Source: Chlorops oryzae (taxonomy: Eukaryota; Arthropoda; Insecta; Diptera; Chloropidae). Taken from it: a stretch of DNA of 64,000 nt. Of this stretch, positions 34,949 to 48,384 are shown piece after piece (within the stretch, counting starts at the first letter, position 1; each line of letters starts with the position of its first letter). The stretch lies in the NCBI GenBank assembly GCA_020466095.1, contig CM035808.1:20696980-20760979 (forward strand). The letters are read 5' to 3'. The position numbers were made by a program, and so were the translations under genes. Under the pieces are notes generated by a model. The model was not told the DNA's origin. It was given only the letters and a program-made list of their open reading frames with translations, and ran no database searches.

Positions 34949-37900
34949 GACAGTGTGTCGTTGTTGTGTTAGTAGGTACACATTCACTATACTTACTACT
35001 ATACCCACGTTTTCTGTAATAAAATCTGACTTCATTATCAAAGTCAAATTAATGAAAAAATTTGAACGCACATACAATCAAACATATATACAAATATACG
35101 TGCTTGAATCTTTATACTATTTGTATTTAATTAATGTCTCAAGTCGAGGCTATCACTTATTTCAAAGATTTTTGAGGAATCCTTTTAAGTGCAATCATCA
35201 CCCATGAATGCTCTGCGAAAGCGTTCTGAGCTAGCAATAAAACTCAATATCTCTATATATTTAACTTTGCCATTTCATTTCAGTCAGATAAGCTAAATGT
35301 ATATTCTAAAATCTCATGCAAGCATTCACATGAGAACTTGTTCATCTGTAATCCAATGCTTTCGAGCACATCCTTGCAGCCAGGACACGTTTCAATTCCT
35401 CTTTTATAATCCGCAAAATTCAATGAAGATCCAAATTGAATTGGGATTTTACGCTTTCGCGTTTGAACTCAACGTTTTCTAATCGCATACCGAATAGAGC
35501 ATTTATATCCTGATATAGATAGTTATAACAATACAAGGACATTTAGTGTGGACTGTATGACAGCGTCAAATTGGATATATATAAATCTATTTATATGTAT
35601 GTATTTTATATATTTAGGTATTTTACAGATCTGTTGCGTTTATATGAAGAACAGTTTTATTTATTTACGACACGTACAATAAATCCGTTTCAGACTTAAC
35701 GCGATATCCATGCGTAAACGTTGCTTATTTAAATCGAACTTTATGCAAACATGTACGAGTACATCCATAAAATGCAATAATCATAATGCGTATGTGTGCT
35801 CATCACAAGCATTCGTTATTTGAAATCATCTCGAAATTTATGTCCAAATGACGAGCACATTCATTTTGTGAATTCATTTCGATTGCTCTCAAGATGCCTC
35901 AATTCTCTGTTCGGTTATTCTTCGAGGAATCCGACTTCAATATTTTGTTATGTCCTTCAGAGTTTTGTGATGTGAAAATGAACATATTTTCATGCTCGAT
36001 GATGACTCACTTAAAACTGATTTAATTGCAAGGTTAATCGAATGAAGCTGTGAATCTATGTTGTAATGCCTCTTATAGCAAATAATCTCAATAGCATTCG
36101 ATAAAGTCAAGATTATGGATTAACTTGTAGTGAATTTTGTATACGTTTAGTTTATCATAGGATAAGGATTCCAAGCATGAAATTGAAATAAAATTATTTT
36201 TGTTAGAGAAATAGAATGATTTCCATTTAGTGAAAGCTTAGATGCCATAAAGCCATCAATAATTTATTCAAACATTATTAATCCAATAAAATGTTATTTT
36301 TCTTAAGTAAGCAAATAACCTTTGAGTATAGTTGAGCAAAAATTATTCCTACAGACGTATGAGCCATCAAATCACTCATACGCCACGTTGTTCTATTGAT
36401 ATATTTGCATTAATATGTTAAAAAAAGAGTGTTTGATTGCGATAATTTCTATTTTTGATGTTATTATTAAGTCTTCAAAAACTTTATAAAACGGAAATGA
36501 TTCTTAGGACTTCAAAAAAATTATTTGTGTATATCTATATCATTTGGCTTTCAGTCCACGCCAGCGCATGAACTTGTCTGCCATTAGAGATGTTATTTCC
36601 ACAAATGGGCTTTCAAAAGAAATATATGGAGACTAGCACTGAAAGAGTCACTGAGCTTTTAACTTTCTAGAATGATAATTTCAAACGAAATTATTTCAAA
36701 TTCTTAGTACGTTTATCGGTTTCAAAACATTCTGAAGCCCTTTAGATATGATTGAAACTATTTCAGTCGATGTGAAAATTCATCTGCCAGAGCAATACAG
36801 GCACAATTAAATGAATTGAAATTTTTAAGCAATTAAAATTCCTTATCGAATTTCTCTAATTGCTCTTGATTGGGCACAATCAGTACTTCATTTTATTTTA
36901 TTTTATTTTATTTTATTGCAAAACTAATTAGTCTTGCGAAATCCTCATCCATCATTCAAAGTGCTTTTCAGTGCGGAAGAAAACAGGACGTTCCGAGTGT
37001 CGGGGTGTTGAAAGCCTTGGCGCGTGTTACGCAAGACCATAAAACTGAAAGAAATATTTAATTATTTGTAAACACATACATACACACACACACACACATT
37101 CATTCATTTATATATATTTTCGCAAGTTTGGTTACATAAATATTCATGCAATTTGAGAATCAAGAAGCCGGAAGAAGCAAAATAAAACCAATTAGTTGCT
37201 TAAATATTAGGGAAAGAAAAAGTTTCTCTCTTTCGTAAGTATTTGACAAATGAAACAAATGAACATTCTTGCGGTCTGTACAAATATGTTTCATAACAAT
37301 CCAGAAGTGAATAACAGAAATCTTCAATAAAAAGTTGAAAACATTCTTGATGAGATTTGGAAATGAGTTCGAAGAAAACTATTTATGTTTTATTCAAATC
37401 CTTACAAGACATATGCGAAAATTCCACAAATTCCCACAATTTTGATAAACGTGATTAGGAAAAGTCATTAAAAATGATTCATGTACCCTACAAACGGTCT
37501 TATCTACTTAAGTTTGCAAAAACCTTTAAGAAAACAGTCATAAACTGTTACGATCTTCAGAACGCACAACGAGTTTTCTCTTTTGAAGCCCGCATTTTCC
37601 TTCTTCAAGTGACATTTGTTGTCGCCTATCTGCTTTTAAATGCTTTTTCTTGTCAAATAAATGTCACTTTGTGTCTCTATTACTTTATTTTTGCTTTATA
37701 TTTGGTTTTTTTTTCTTTTTTGCTTAAACATTTTGTCTGCATTTCCTTCGCCGCACTACAAAATGGGAGAACACCTAATCCTTGCTCTGCGTAAAAAAGA
37801 GACGATAAAAGACAATCACAAAGCAAATGTGATTGTGGGATATGACACATAACTCCTTTTAGGAAAATGAAAGAACTTTGTTTATGTATCGCTTTTGTTG

Positions 37901-38261
37901 CTTGCCTGGGGCCCCATAAAGATTTTTTGCATATGAGTTGGCACAATGCACAACAGTCAGCATAAACTGTGTGATGCTTTCAAATTCTCTAATCAGATAA
38001 AACTGCTTGATGGGTTGAAATATTTCAGTAGATCTGAATTCAATGAACAAAAGAATTCTCCAAAAAATTTCAGTTGACATTATACTATGTATATGGCTTC
38101 ACATGATATTTTGCTTAAATTTCTTTGAATGCCACAAAAGGTTTCACGATTCATTCAAAAAATTTTGCTTTGCGTGGGAATGCAGTATATACGAAAACCT
38201 TCAAAGTCCTTTCGTTTTCGGATTCTATTGAATTTTATATTTTGAATTTCAGTACACATAT
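34949..38261. other. Non-coding DNA, no gene recognised
   Basis: Contains a (TTTTA)n run at about 36890-36917 and a (CA)n run at about 37078-37099. Several short hydrophobic frames near 37474-37946 are chance frames in T-rich DNA. Confidence 0.5.
36890..36917. repeat. (TTTTA)n microsatellite
   Basis: At least five consecutive TTTTA units. Confidence 0.9.
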
Positions 38262-38831
38262 ACAGGGTGTTCCGTAGCTGAGTACTTTCCTCTATAGGGT
38301 TGATAGAGAAGGTCATTGTGAACAAAAAATCGTAAGGGAAGGAGGGGGGGGTCCAAAATGCACCCCTGAAGACATTTAATTTTCTCATCTTATTTTCAAA
38401 AAATTTATTAGACATATGGGGTACCAAATTAAAGGAAATCGATCCAGCATTTTAAATAAAATAAAAAATATGGGTGTTAATAGGACCTTTTTCATACCAA
38501 AATGGCTCTCAAAGTCAAAAATGTTTAAAAAATTTAAAATTTTTGACTTTGAAGGCCCAAATATCCTTGAAGTTGCAATAAAGTGTAAGACTATTTTATA
38601 CGCCTAAAAAGATCTGATAATTCTCTGTCGAATTGCATTAAAATTTTTATCTTGCATTTAAACGTCTAGGCGTGAATTTTTTTTTTCTGAAACAACTGCA
38701 AATTTCTTTGGGTGCCTTATAACACTTCAGGGGTGCATTTTGGACCCCCCCCCTCCCCTACGATTTTTTGTTCACAATGACCTTCTCTATCAACCCTATA
38801 GAGGAAAGCACTCAGCTACGGAACACCCTGT
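38262..38831. mobile_element. 570-bp element with long inverted repeats (about 110 bp)
   Basis: The left end is ACAGGGTGTTCCGTAGCTGA and the right end is its exact inverse. Near-identity continues through TCTATAGGGTTGATAGAGAA, GGTCATTGTGAACAAAAAAT, the G-rich run and CCAAAATGCACCCCTGAA. Flanks are TAT-rich, so a TA or TATA duplication is possible but cannot be separated from the background. No transposase frame. A C/G homopolymer of seven to eight bases lies in each arm. Confidence 0.85.
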
Positions 38832-41800
38832 ATATATATATATTATATATAAAATATATATATAAACACCCACTGAGTACGCTTCATTCAAAGACCTTTG
38901 AAGAATCCTCATTTTTACTTGTCAAAATATATCAGAATGCACGTTGGAAGCTTTGCTCCAACTGACGTTATAGAAATTCAACATTTTACGTTTTCAAAAG
39001 TCATTTGATATCCTTAAAGATTATTCTAGAAACTCGCAATATAACAGTTGCATTGAAGTCACAAGCAAAATAAGCTTAGACTAACTAGACACTGACATGC
39101 ATTGTCACTGTCTTGACTACTCTGGTATTTATGAAAGCATTTTGCATTCCGGCAAAATGGAGAGTTTCAACTGCAGGAAATGGTATTGTTTTGGACAGCC
39201 GCTTTTAATGAAATAAACCATTTTCACTTTAATTGACACACACTCTCTGCAAAAAAAAAAAAAAAAAACTATATTTAAACCTCATCAAAAGTTGCATTCA
39301 AAGGCATTTCCTTTATTTGAAATTTCGAATTTCTGCAAAAAAATAAAATACCATTTTCCCCACAAGGATATCGCATACCAAAAAAAATTTGAGAAAATGC
39401 TCGTCAGCGACCAAAAAACAAACGAAAAAAAATGTTTTTATCTCTACTTTTCGATTCTATCGAACATGAAATCATAATTTCAAAAATGACTTTATTCAAT
39501 ATTCTGCAAGGTAAACAAAAATCACAAATCGACGGGAAGCAAAAAGTCAAAGCAACTAAAAATTCCATTGCGAAAAAAAAAAACAATAATCGAAAGCAAA
39601 CAAATATTTGTGCTTCATCGAAAATGAAAACTTTCTCATTCTACCTTAAAGTCAGTCCATGGGATTAAAGTATTTTTGGCTTAAGTTTATGCAATTTCTT
39701 CGCAGCCTCAAGCAAAAACTTTCAATATTACGTTCCGAAGAACGATTTCAACGAAATTTGTGTGGCAAGACGCACCGCAGCAGGGACCAACTCGCTTTTT
39801 TCGGGACCGTTATGAGTTTGTGCAGACGTTGCCGGGCCGTCATTGAAAGTTTAACAAAACAAAAAATTATTATTGAAATCCGAACAACTTAAGGGGGTTG
39901 TCTCATCCGATAAAAAAATTTATAATATTTTTTTTCCCCGTTTTTTAGTGATTGGATATTTGAGAATATCGTGCGAAAACTCGAAAAAGCTTAGAAGATA
40001 TAGTATTCTTTGTCGAGCAAGGTCTACGCTAAAACGAGTAATTTTTGCATTGCTTCACCACTTGTTTTGAACTGGCAGCCACGATTTCTCCAGTTCAACT
40101 GGACCGATTTTAATGAAACAAATTCGGTTCGACGCAGAATTGTCGCCATTTTTTGGGTGATTCTCAAAACCAATTTTAACAAATTTTTTACTCTTTTTTT
40201 TACACTGAACTACAAAAAATATACCCAAAATTAATGTGACATTTTTAAATGGCCGCCATTTTGTAAAAAAAAATTTCAAAATTTTTTTCGAGCTTCACCC
40301 GAAAAAAACGTCTATACTGATTATAACCCCGTTTTTCTTTTTCATTTTGGACAACTTGGAGACGAGAAATCGTGGCCGCCAGCACTACACCTTTTTTAAG
40401 AATCTCCACTTTTGAGGCCGAAAAATTTTTTAACCGCCCTCACATAAAAAAAGTGTTTCTCTACTATTTCTGAACACAATATACAACAATGAAAAAAAAA
40501 TTGGAAAAACTTTTTTCGTTTTCTGTCAGGAACTTTCTAAAAAATGGTACAAAAACAGCCTCGCAAAAAAGATTTCTCCCTTAAGTGAACCCAACAAAGT
40601 CGGGTAGGAAACTGGCAAGATTTACAGTTTTCGATCAATTTTACTATTAAAACTTTTCACAAATATCTCTGAAGATTTTATTAAAAGCAAAACTTCCAAA
40701 GAGCTATGGTATGAAAATTCATATCGAAAACGTATGAAAACAAATTGGCTTTAAATACTTTGAAAGCTGTGTAAAGCATTTTTGCCTTTAGTCCATTTAA
40801 GGTTTCGAATGAATAAGAACAGCAAAACACAAGAAACAAAAAAATAATATGCGGAGAATACTCGAGAAAAAAATAAACAAACAAACCACATACCAAATTA
40901 TTAAAGTAACTTTAATTAATACAAATTATAATTTCAACTTTGACTTTTCTCACAGTACAACATTTCAATAGGACATCGAAATTAACAATCCCTCGAGTTC
41001 GCATATCGGTACAAAAGTTGCTTGGCAACTTGGCAAAAGTTTTATGAACAAATTCCCCTGGAAATAATTTACAATATCGCACGACAAGCGAAAGCAATGC
41101 CGGGAAATAAATCGCACTTTCCTCTGGCCATTACTATAAAGAGAGGGTAAAAGCTTTTAGTATCTAACAAATTTAAAGGGCTTAAGTACAGTATTTTTTT
41201 TAGGTACTCCAGCTGTGCTGACCTGGAATTCGAAAAAAAAGAGGAAAATTTAAAAACCATTTTTTTTAGTTCTCTTTCTCTTTCAACTTAAGTTTTTACG
41301 GAAACATAAGCTAAAAAAAAAAACAAAAAATTCCTATGTTTATGCGCAGGTAAAAGTTCTAATGGAAAAGCTGAGGCCACATTTTTCTTGCGTAAAGTAG
41401 CTTTCTTTGCCGTTACGCTCGACGCTCGACGCTTAGCCCAGCAGGGCTTATTAAAAAGAAAATTCAAATGATTTCAACTCACAATAACCACATGTGCGTT
41501 TTTCCCTCAAGCACAGCACACAAGCGACACGGTGCGCCGTGAGTGTAACAAAAGAAGAGAACATTTGCAATAACATTTGCTTTTTTGCTTATGTGATCCG
41601 CTACAGTGGTAAGAGTTCTTTTCACACATTACACAATTGAGCACAGCATGGCACAATACAATACAAATGTGATGTGCAAACAACTTTGTCGGTTGACGTA
41701 CGCAACCGGAACCGGAAATGTTATGATTTCTATGGCAGATAATGTTAACGAATGTCACGAACACAGGTATCATGTGCGAAGGCGTCTTTCATTCATGCCA

Positions 41801-44800
41801 CACCGAAACTGTTGCAGCTTAGGTAAGCTAACACGTTTGTGCGTGTGTGAGAGCGCACAGCCACATGCAATGATTACCTACCCAGCCGGACATAGGGCCG
41901 CGACTTCTCCTGATTATACACCAACTTTCTCATGAAATCTCCACACAAGCGGCATTGGCAGTCATAAGAGCATATGTCACGAATTGGTAATCGAATTTGG
42001 AGTAGATCTACTCCGTCGTATCGATACCTCTATCGATGACAGTGCCATTGAAGTTGCGATGAATAACATTTCCTCTCGATGACATTGCCATTGCAATTGC
42101 GATAAAAAACACCTTCGATGGCAATGCCATTGCAATTGAGAAGTACTCAAATATCTTTGGGGAAAAAATGCATGAATTGGTCATTTATGAGAAAATTTCC
42201 GGCTAGGATACTGTGATGAAATCGTACATATACAAGGCACATACATAGATATACCCATATATAAATTTGATTTGCAACACTGAAGACCATTGCCGAAAGC
42301 AGTTGGCATTGCTCGAAGGAAGACTCCTGAAAGTATTTCCGTAACTGTGTTCCCATAAAATTTATCATATCAACAAAGAACAACATTCAACTCTTCGCTC
42401 AAATAAAAAGCCCCCACACTCCCCAACATGCATACATACATACATACCATGTTCGGCGATAAACAAATGCCTTTGTAGAGTAAATGAAATTTCCTCGGAG
42501 CTGAATTGTGTGTGAGTAACAAGCCGAAATTTATGTTAAAAGTTTAAATATCACATCAAAACAATTTGCCTTCTTTGCGGCATCGCGTTATGGTTACGCA
42601 CGCACAAACATGTCTACACACATATATGTATATTTTAATATTTAAACCTACGTGAAACCGTTGGCGAATATTCTGTTCAGTGCCGCAGTGTATTGGACAG
42701 ATACGGTAGAAGTGAAATGTTCCGGAGCTGGAATGCATGAAATGTTTCGGTATAACAATATAATTTAGGCTTCTTTAGCCGCGCTTCTTCCTACGCTTTT
42801 TCAAGATAGACAAAGCCGAAAATTTTTTCTCTTTCTTATGATGGATTTGTAAAACATTTTTTTTTTCTTTTTGGGAAAGCTGAAACAATACCCTTCAGAT
42901 CAGATATGAATTTTTGAGAAGTTTATTAAAAACAATAAAATATAACGACAATATTGAGTTCATTGTACGTCTGCTTCAATGTCAAATTCATTGAGAGGAT
43001 TGCATGCCAAAACAAACAAACAAACAAAAATTAAGAATACGCTCAACTTAAAGCCAAGCCAATTTCTAACGAAAATTCCGATTATTTTAAGTCCCCATTA
43101 TATTGATACGAACAATAAACTCCTGGTAGAATGAAAAAAAAAATTAATACGCTCATTCTCTTCTTTTCGATTTCTTTTGCTTAAAAATCTATCGAGGGCA
43201 CTCTTAACTGTATAGACCATTTACGTCAAAAGACTGGCCTCTTAAAAGAACTTGAAGCGAAACCTTTTAGAGGATATCAATTATAAAAGCAAACAATTCA
43301 TCGACATTTCGAAAGCACTCATGCCTAAGAGGCTTTTCATAAGTATTCTATTCTCTCGATATTGGCCAACGCAATTTATTTTCACACAATTGACATTCAA
43401 TGAATTCGAATACAAATCCATTTTTATTGCAATTTAAGCTTATGAGGCAATCAATAAAATTTTAATCAATCAAAATAATAATACTGCAGAATTTTCTCAT
43501 CAGTGATTTAAATAAATTTCAGTTCATTCTTTAGCAATGTTAACAAAATTTAAGAAATTATTTGAAGCTTTAAAAAATTTAATTAGGAATTAAGTGAAAT
43601 TTCAGCAAGCTTGATAATATGATTGGTGTTACCAACTCCCCTCGTTGAATGTATGGCACGATGTCAAGTCATGGGGAACATAAAGATTTCGACATCCATC
43701 ATTTGTTATTCTATTGTCTAAAAATGTTGAAGCAATCATTATTTATTTACTTCAAATCATATGCCTTTGACTTAGGGACATTTTAAAAGAAGTGAGAACT
43801 TATCTTATATATTTATAGCTTTACAAAATTTTCTTCTTCTAAAATCCACAAATACGAAAACCTCAATTAAGGCTTATGCTTACTTTTTTATCATAATTTG
43901 TTTAAAATCTCACACAAATGCCTGAGTCTATTTCAATTGCAGACTTTTGATACCTTTTTCGTCTTACATTATTCGATCGTTTCGAATGATTATTCGACAA
44001 CAAAATATTTTTGTCTTTCATTCAAAAAAAAATCTCTTCTGCTAGATCAAAATGAAAAGAAATCATAGGTACAAAAAAAATGAATAAATTGAAGTGACAG
44101 TGAGGAAATTATTTTCACAGCACAAAAAAGCATCTGTCACTGATTGCTTTGTGGTGAGGATACCACAGCACGATGCCTTCCAAGCTGTAAACAAAACGCA
44201 ATTCCCTTCTTTTTTTTTTTTTTTGTTATTATCCTATGTGTGTGGAATCGACGAAACAATACGAAAAACGAAAAATAAGAGAAAAAAATAAAAAACCAAA
44301 AAAAAAAACAAACAAACTCGACTTACCAAATCGCATGGACAAAAAAGCAGTGAAAGAAATATACTAAAAAAAAAGGGGCCTAAGACGTATTAACGGCAGC
44401 CTAGTAGCCAAGCCTAGGCCGGCAATGTTCATTCCAGCCCGAGACATAAAAGCGGCTTATTCCTTGGTAAAACGATAACAAAACACAATGCCAAAAGGAA
44501 ACACAAAAGCAAAGCTTAAACGCACGCCTCATACAAAACTTTAGCCTTATTGTGCAACAGTATTTACCGGGAGTTTATAAGCCGATTAGTTTGGGAACGC
44601 AACTTGCTAAAATAAATGAAAGAATTGAAAAGAAAAAATAATAATAAAAGGAAATCCCAATTCTTAAAATCACTAAATACCGAAAGGGTTCAAATGAACA
44701 TTTCCAATTACATGACACAACAAACACAAGCTAATACCTTAAAGCCAAACGGAAGGGCGACCGTGCGTATACTTAACCTTCACCCCAACGCTTTTTTACG

Positions 44801-47800
44801 TTACGTATACGTCCGAACGGCAATCAATACGACTTTAGATTTCATTTCTGTTCAACTTCTTCTCTTCTTTGAAAGAATATAGCTTTTAATTGAATCAAAA
44901 TGATTTTGGAATTTAGTTCCTTTTTTTTGTGACTTGATGTCAACTCTAGTATTAAACCTTTAAATATATATTTCTCTTAAATGAAAAAAAAAAGGATTTA
45001 TTGCCAAGACCGCAAATATAATTAAAAAAGTTCCGAAGCATAAAACTCCCGAAAACTGTATTTTATGGAATTTCTCCGAACAATGTCAGGACGCAGAAAA
45101 TACTTGTTGTGGTTATTTTTGGTTAGCAGAAAAGCTTTTCTGCTGCATTTTTCATTCAATGCGTTTTGGTTAGCCATTTATTTTGCTTTCTTTGTCTCCA
45201 CGAGTTCTATTAAGTTTTTTTGATAAACATTTTTTTTTCACAAAAAAAAAAACAAAATAAAAATAAAAAAAAACAATAAACTAAAGAAAAAATCTTTCGA
45301 TTCATGTCCTTTTTTTCCACTGAAAGACAGGACTATTTTTATTCTGGGCAAAATAAAATAAACTTTTTCAGATTATCTTCACCACAGGTACCTTAGTTTG
45401 GATTATTGACGCCTACGCTCAAAAAATCAGCTTGCAATTCACAATTTGTTTTTATCTATCAAGTGCCATCACATTCCAAGAAATTATTTATGGCAGAACA
45501 CCTTGAAGTACTGCTCGTGAGAAGCAGAACCTGTTCAAATAAAATTCTTTTTTATTTGCTATTTTTTTTTTTTGTTTCTTTTCATTATTACTCAAACTTT
45601 TTTAATACATTTTCATATCCAAGCATCTTCGAATAGAAAAGAAGATGAAAGCAACATACAAGAACTTATTAAATCTTTCCTCAAGCTAAAATTATTCAGG
45701 TACCTATATCTATTTTACGACAACTTAATGCCTGTCATCATCAAAAACAGTTGCCAACAACACAGTAATAGCTGTTTTCAAAGTTCCCTCCCACAATTAT
45801 TTATTATTTCCATTCCAGAACACAACGATGACAAGGACATTGCCAATGATGAAGACGACGATGATGAAGAGAACGACGAATGTAAACAGAAATGGAAATA
45901 ATGAGAGAAGCTCATGAAATCGTTTTCCTTTTCATTTTCAATACAAAAGTATCCAAGCAGCATAGCGAAAGAAGCAATAAACCACTCAAGAAAATCATTG
46001 AACGGCAAATGCTGCAGCAAAATGCAAATGAAACTGTCTTTCAGGTAAGTACCACAATCATTGGGCTAATTTCAATAATATAAAAATTCTGATAAACCGT
46101 AGAATATTCTACGGAAAAATGGAATGCATTAACATTTAATTTTCTCAAAAAATATTTCGATTATAATTATTATTTTTATTATTATTGTTGTTATTTTTCA
46201 TTAACTCCATTATTCGTTACTCTCAAAGATCCGCGAATATAAAATGAAAAACAATTTGAAAGTTTTTAATATAACCCCCCCCCCTTACACACACACAACG
46301 AACGCATAGCAGAAAGCAATAAATTTTCATTTACCAAATACCATTGCCAAGTTTCACACATTTTCATAAACATTGGCCTCGTCGTTTACCGAACTTACGA
46401 CGCGGTGTCAGAGCGTTCTATCTTAGGAACCCGCAAAGCTTAGTTTTTTTTTTTAACAAAATTTGTACGCATTTTCATTATCCCTATTCGCGTTTTTGTT
46501 GTTGTTCTTGCTGCTGCTGCTGTTTCTCCATACAGCCCGCGAACAAAAGGCACTGGAGAACCTTATGCGCTCCGAAAGCACAGCGCTTTTGGATCTTAAT
46601 GTTTTCTTGCCTATGGAATGAAAGCCCATTTCATAGCTCAAATTTTCTTAATAGCCAAGTTAATACTTAACGCACTTATTTGTGACTTGCAATAGCAAAG
46701 CCTTCAAAGTCGACCTAAAACCGAAGCTAATACACAAGCAAAAAAAAAAAAGAAATCTTTTTACACGTTAGATTTTTTAAATGAAAATTTGAAAAATGAA
46801 CAAAAAAATCATTTGAAAAAAATGTTCATAGCGATTTTCTAGACTTTCTTACTTACTTACTTACGCAGTACAAGTAAGTAAGCAGTAGAGTAAGAATACA
46901 CACATACGGGTATACTTATGTGTATGCCAAGCTACCCGCGTTAAGGTATTTACCTTCGAAAATTTAAATTAATGTGAATATTTTAGCTTCTTGTCATCTT
47001 TTGTACCTTTCGTGGGATAACCTTATGACCCATGAGTATCTTTCAATTTAAACTGAGTTACTCGTACCTTTTTAAGCTGATAGGATCATCCGAATCAGTC
47101 AAGAATTCTCAAATGATTGCGATCAAGGGCTTTCTTTAACCAACACACTCAAAGGGTGACTATAGAGTACCCACAGAAGTCAAGCATAAATTTCCCTTCG
47201 AGCTAGAAGCATTTCATATTCATAAATTATCCTTGCGCAAATATTTGTCTTAGCGTTAAGGTATTTTGGATTTTTATATAAAATTTAATAATAAATCGTC
47301 GAAAGTCCTTTCCCGGCTCAAACCCCAAAGCGGTTTTCTTTTTGTTTGTCTATTTCTTTGCGATGTTTTGTTGTCTCAACGGTTTCTTGTGTCCGTATTG
47401 AATGTGGAAGTCTTTGGAAAGCAGAAGAAAATCATAAAACGATATCAAAGAAAATATTTTTCGTTTTGTTTTTTTTTTTCTGAACGAAGTCTTACAAGGT
47501 TTGACAGAAATATTCTGCAGCATTTTTGTCGATATGATTTTTTTTTTTTTTTTGGCTTGAAGACATTTGAGGAACATTTTTTATAATTAATTGAAGCGTC
47601 ATTTTTTTTTTTACTTACCTTTAAACAATTATTTTCGGTAGGAGATCTGTAAGGAAAAATAAATAATTTTTTTTAATTTAGTAGAAGAATATTAAATTTG
47701 AAAAAAAAAAAAGAATTCTTAGAAACAATTTCGGAGAGCTCATTTTTAAAGCTGAAGCTTCATCAATCAAATGAATGAATTTCACTAGAAAAGTGTACAG

Positions 47801-48384
47801 AGAGTGGAGGCAAAAAATATGGAATTCCTTTCATCTTCATTCTGGCTTCTTTCACTTCGAGGAAAATGTTTCAGTCTTGACAGTCTGACGTGACGTACAA
47901 ATGTTGCCTGTGTTTTATGCTTTCAATTATTTTTATTTTTTTTTTTTTTAGTTGCTCTACTTTTAACCAGTTCAGACGAATTTCTTAAAGCCGAGTTACT
48001 AATGGGAAACTCTTAACGAAGTTATTTTTTCTTTGGTTTGTGACAAGTAGAAAGTGATTAGAATGAAAAGCTTTGCAGTATTCTCCTTCAAATAACTTGA
48101 TTGAATCTGAAAGTTTAGAACCTTTAATAGACCACATAAGAAAAGAATAGAGGAAAGCAATGTTAAGAATTAAAAATCCTATTTCAAGGAATTTCGGAAA
48201 CAAGTTCCAAGCAATTTTAAGTGAAAATTAGCTTTTCTTAGCAATTAAAGAATCCCAACAAAAAAAAAATAATCCGCTTTCCAGCGTGAATTCATTGGAA
48301 ATGTTTCGTCAACCGTTGATAAAATATTTAGGAGGAAACTAATTTTTCTTTCCTTTTGAAAATGCTAAAGCAAAAAACCCCGTA
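38832..48384. other. Long non-coding stretch, no gene recognised
   Basis: AT-rich with many A and T runs. Holds a short tandem repeat at 42030-42140, a CATA run at about 42428-42447, and a CTTACTTACTTAC...GTAAGTAAG inverted pair at about 46848-46880. An acceptor-like and a donor-like splice site at 45818 and 46044 are discussed among the findings. No coding domain recognised. Confidence 0.4.
42030..42140. repeat. Three-copy degenerate tandem repeat, about 41-bp unit
   Basis: Three units begin TCGATGACAGTGCCATTGAA, TCGATGACATTGCCATTGCA and TCGATGGCAATGCCATTGCA. Each continues with GTTGCGAT, ATTGCGAT or ATTGAG. Confidence 0.75.

Noticed and set aside
39885..40584. Possible inverted-repeat element bounded by ACTTAAGGGGG and CTCCCTTAAGT
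   Set aside because: Only about ten bases match, no target duplication is convincing, and the interior gives no support.
45778..46020. Acidic/serine-rich frames on both strands
   Set aside because: They derive from a GATGAAGACGACGATGATGAAG-like simple tract and have no further support.
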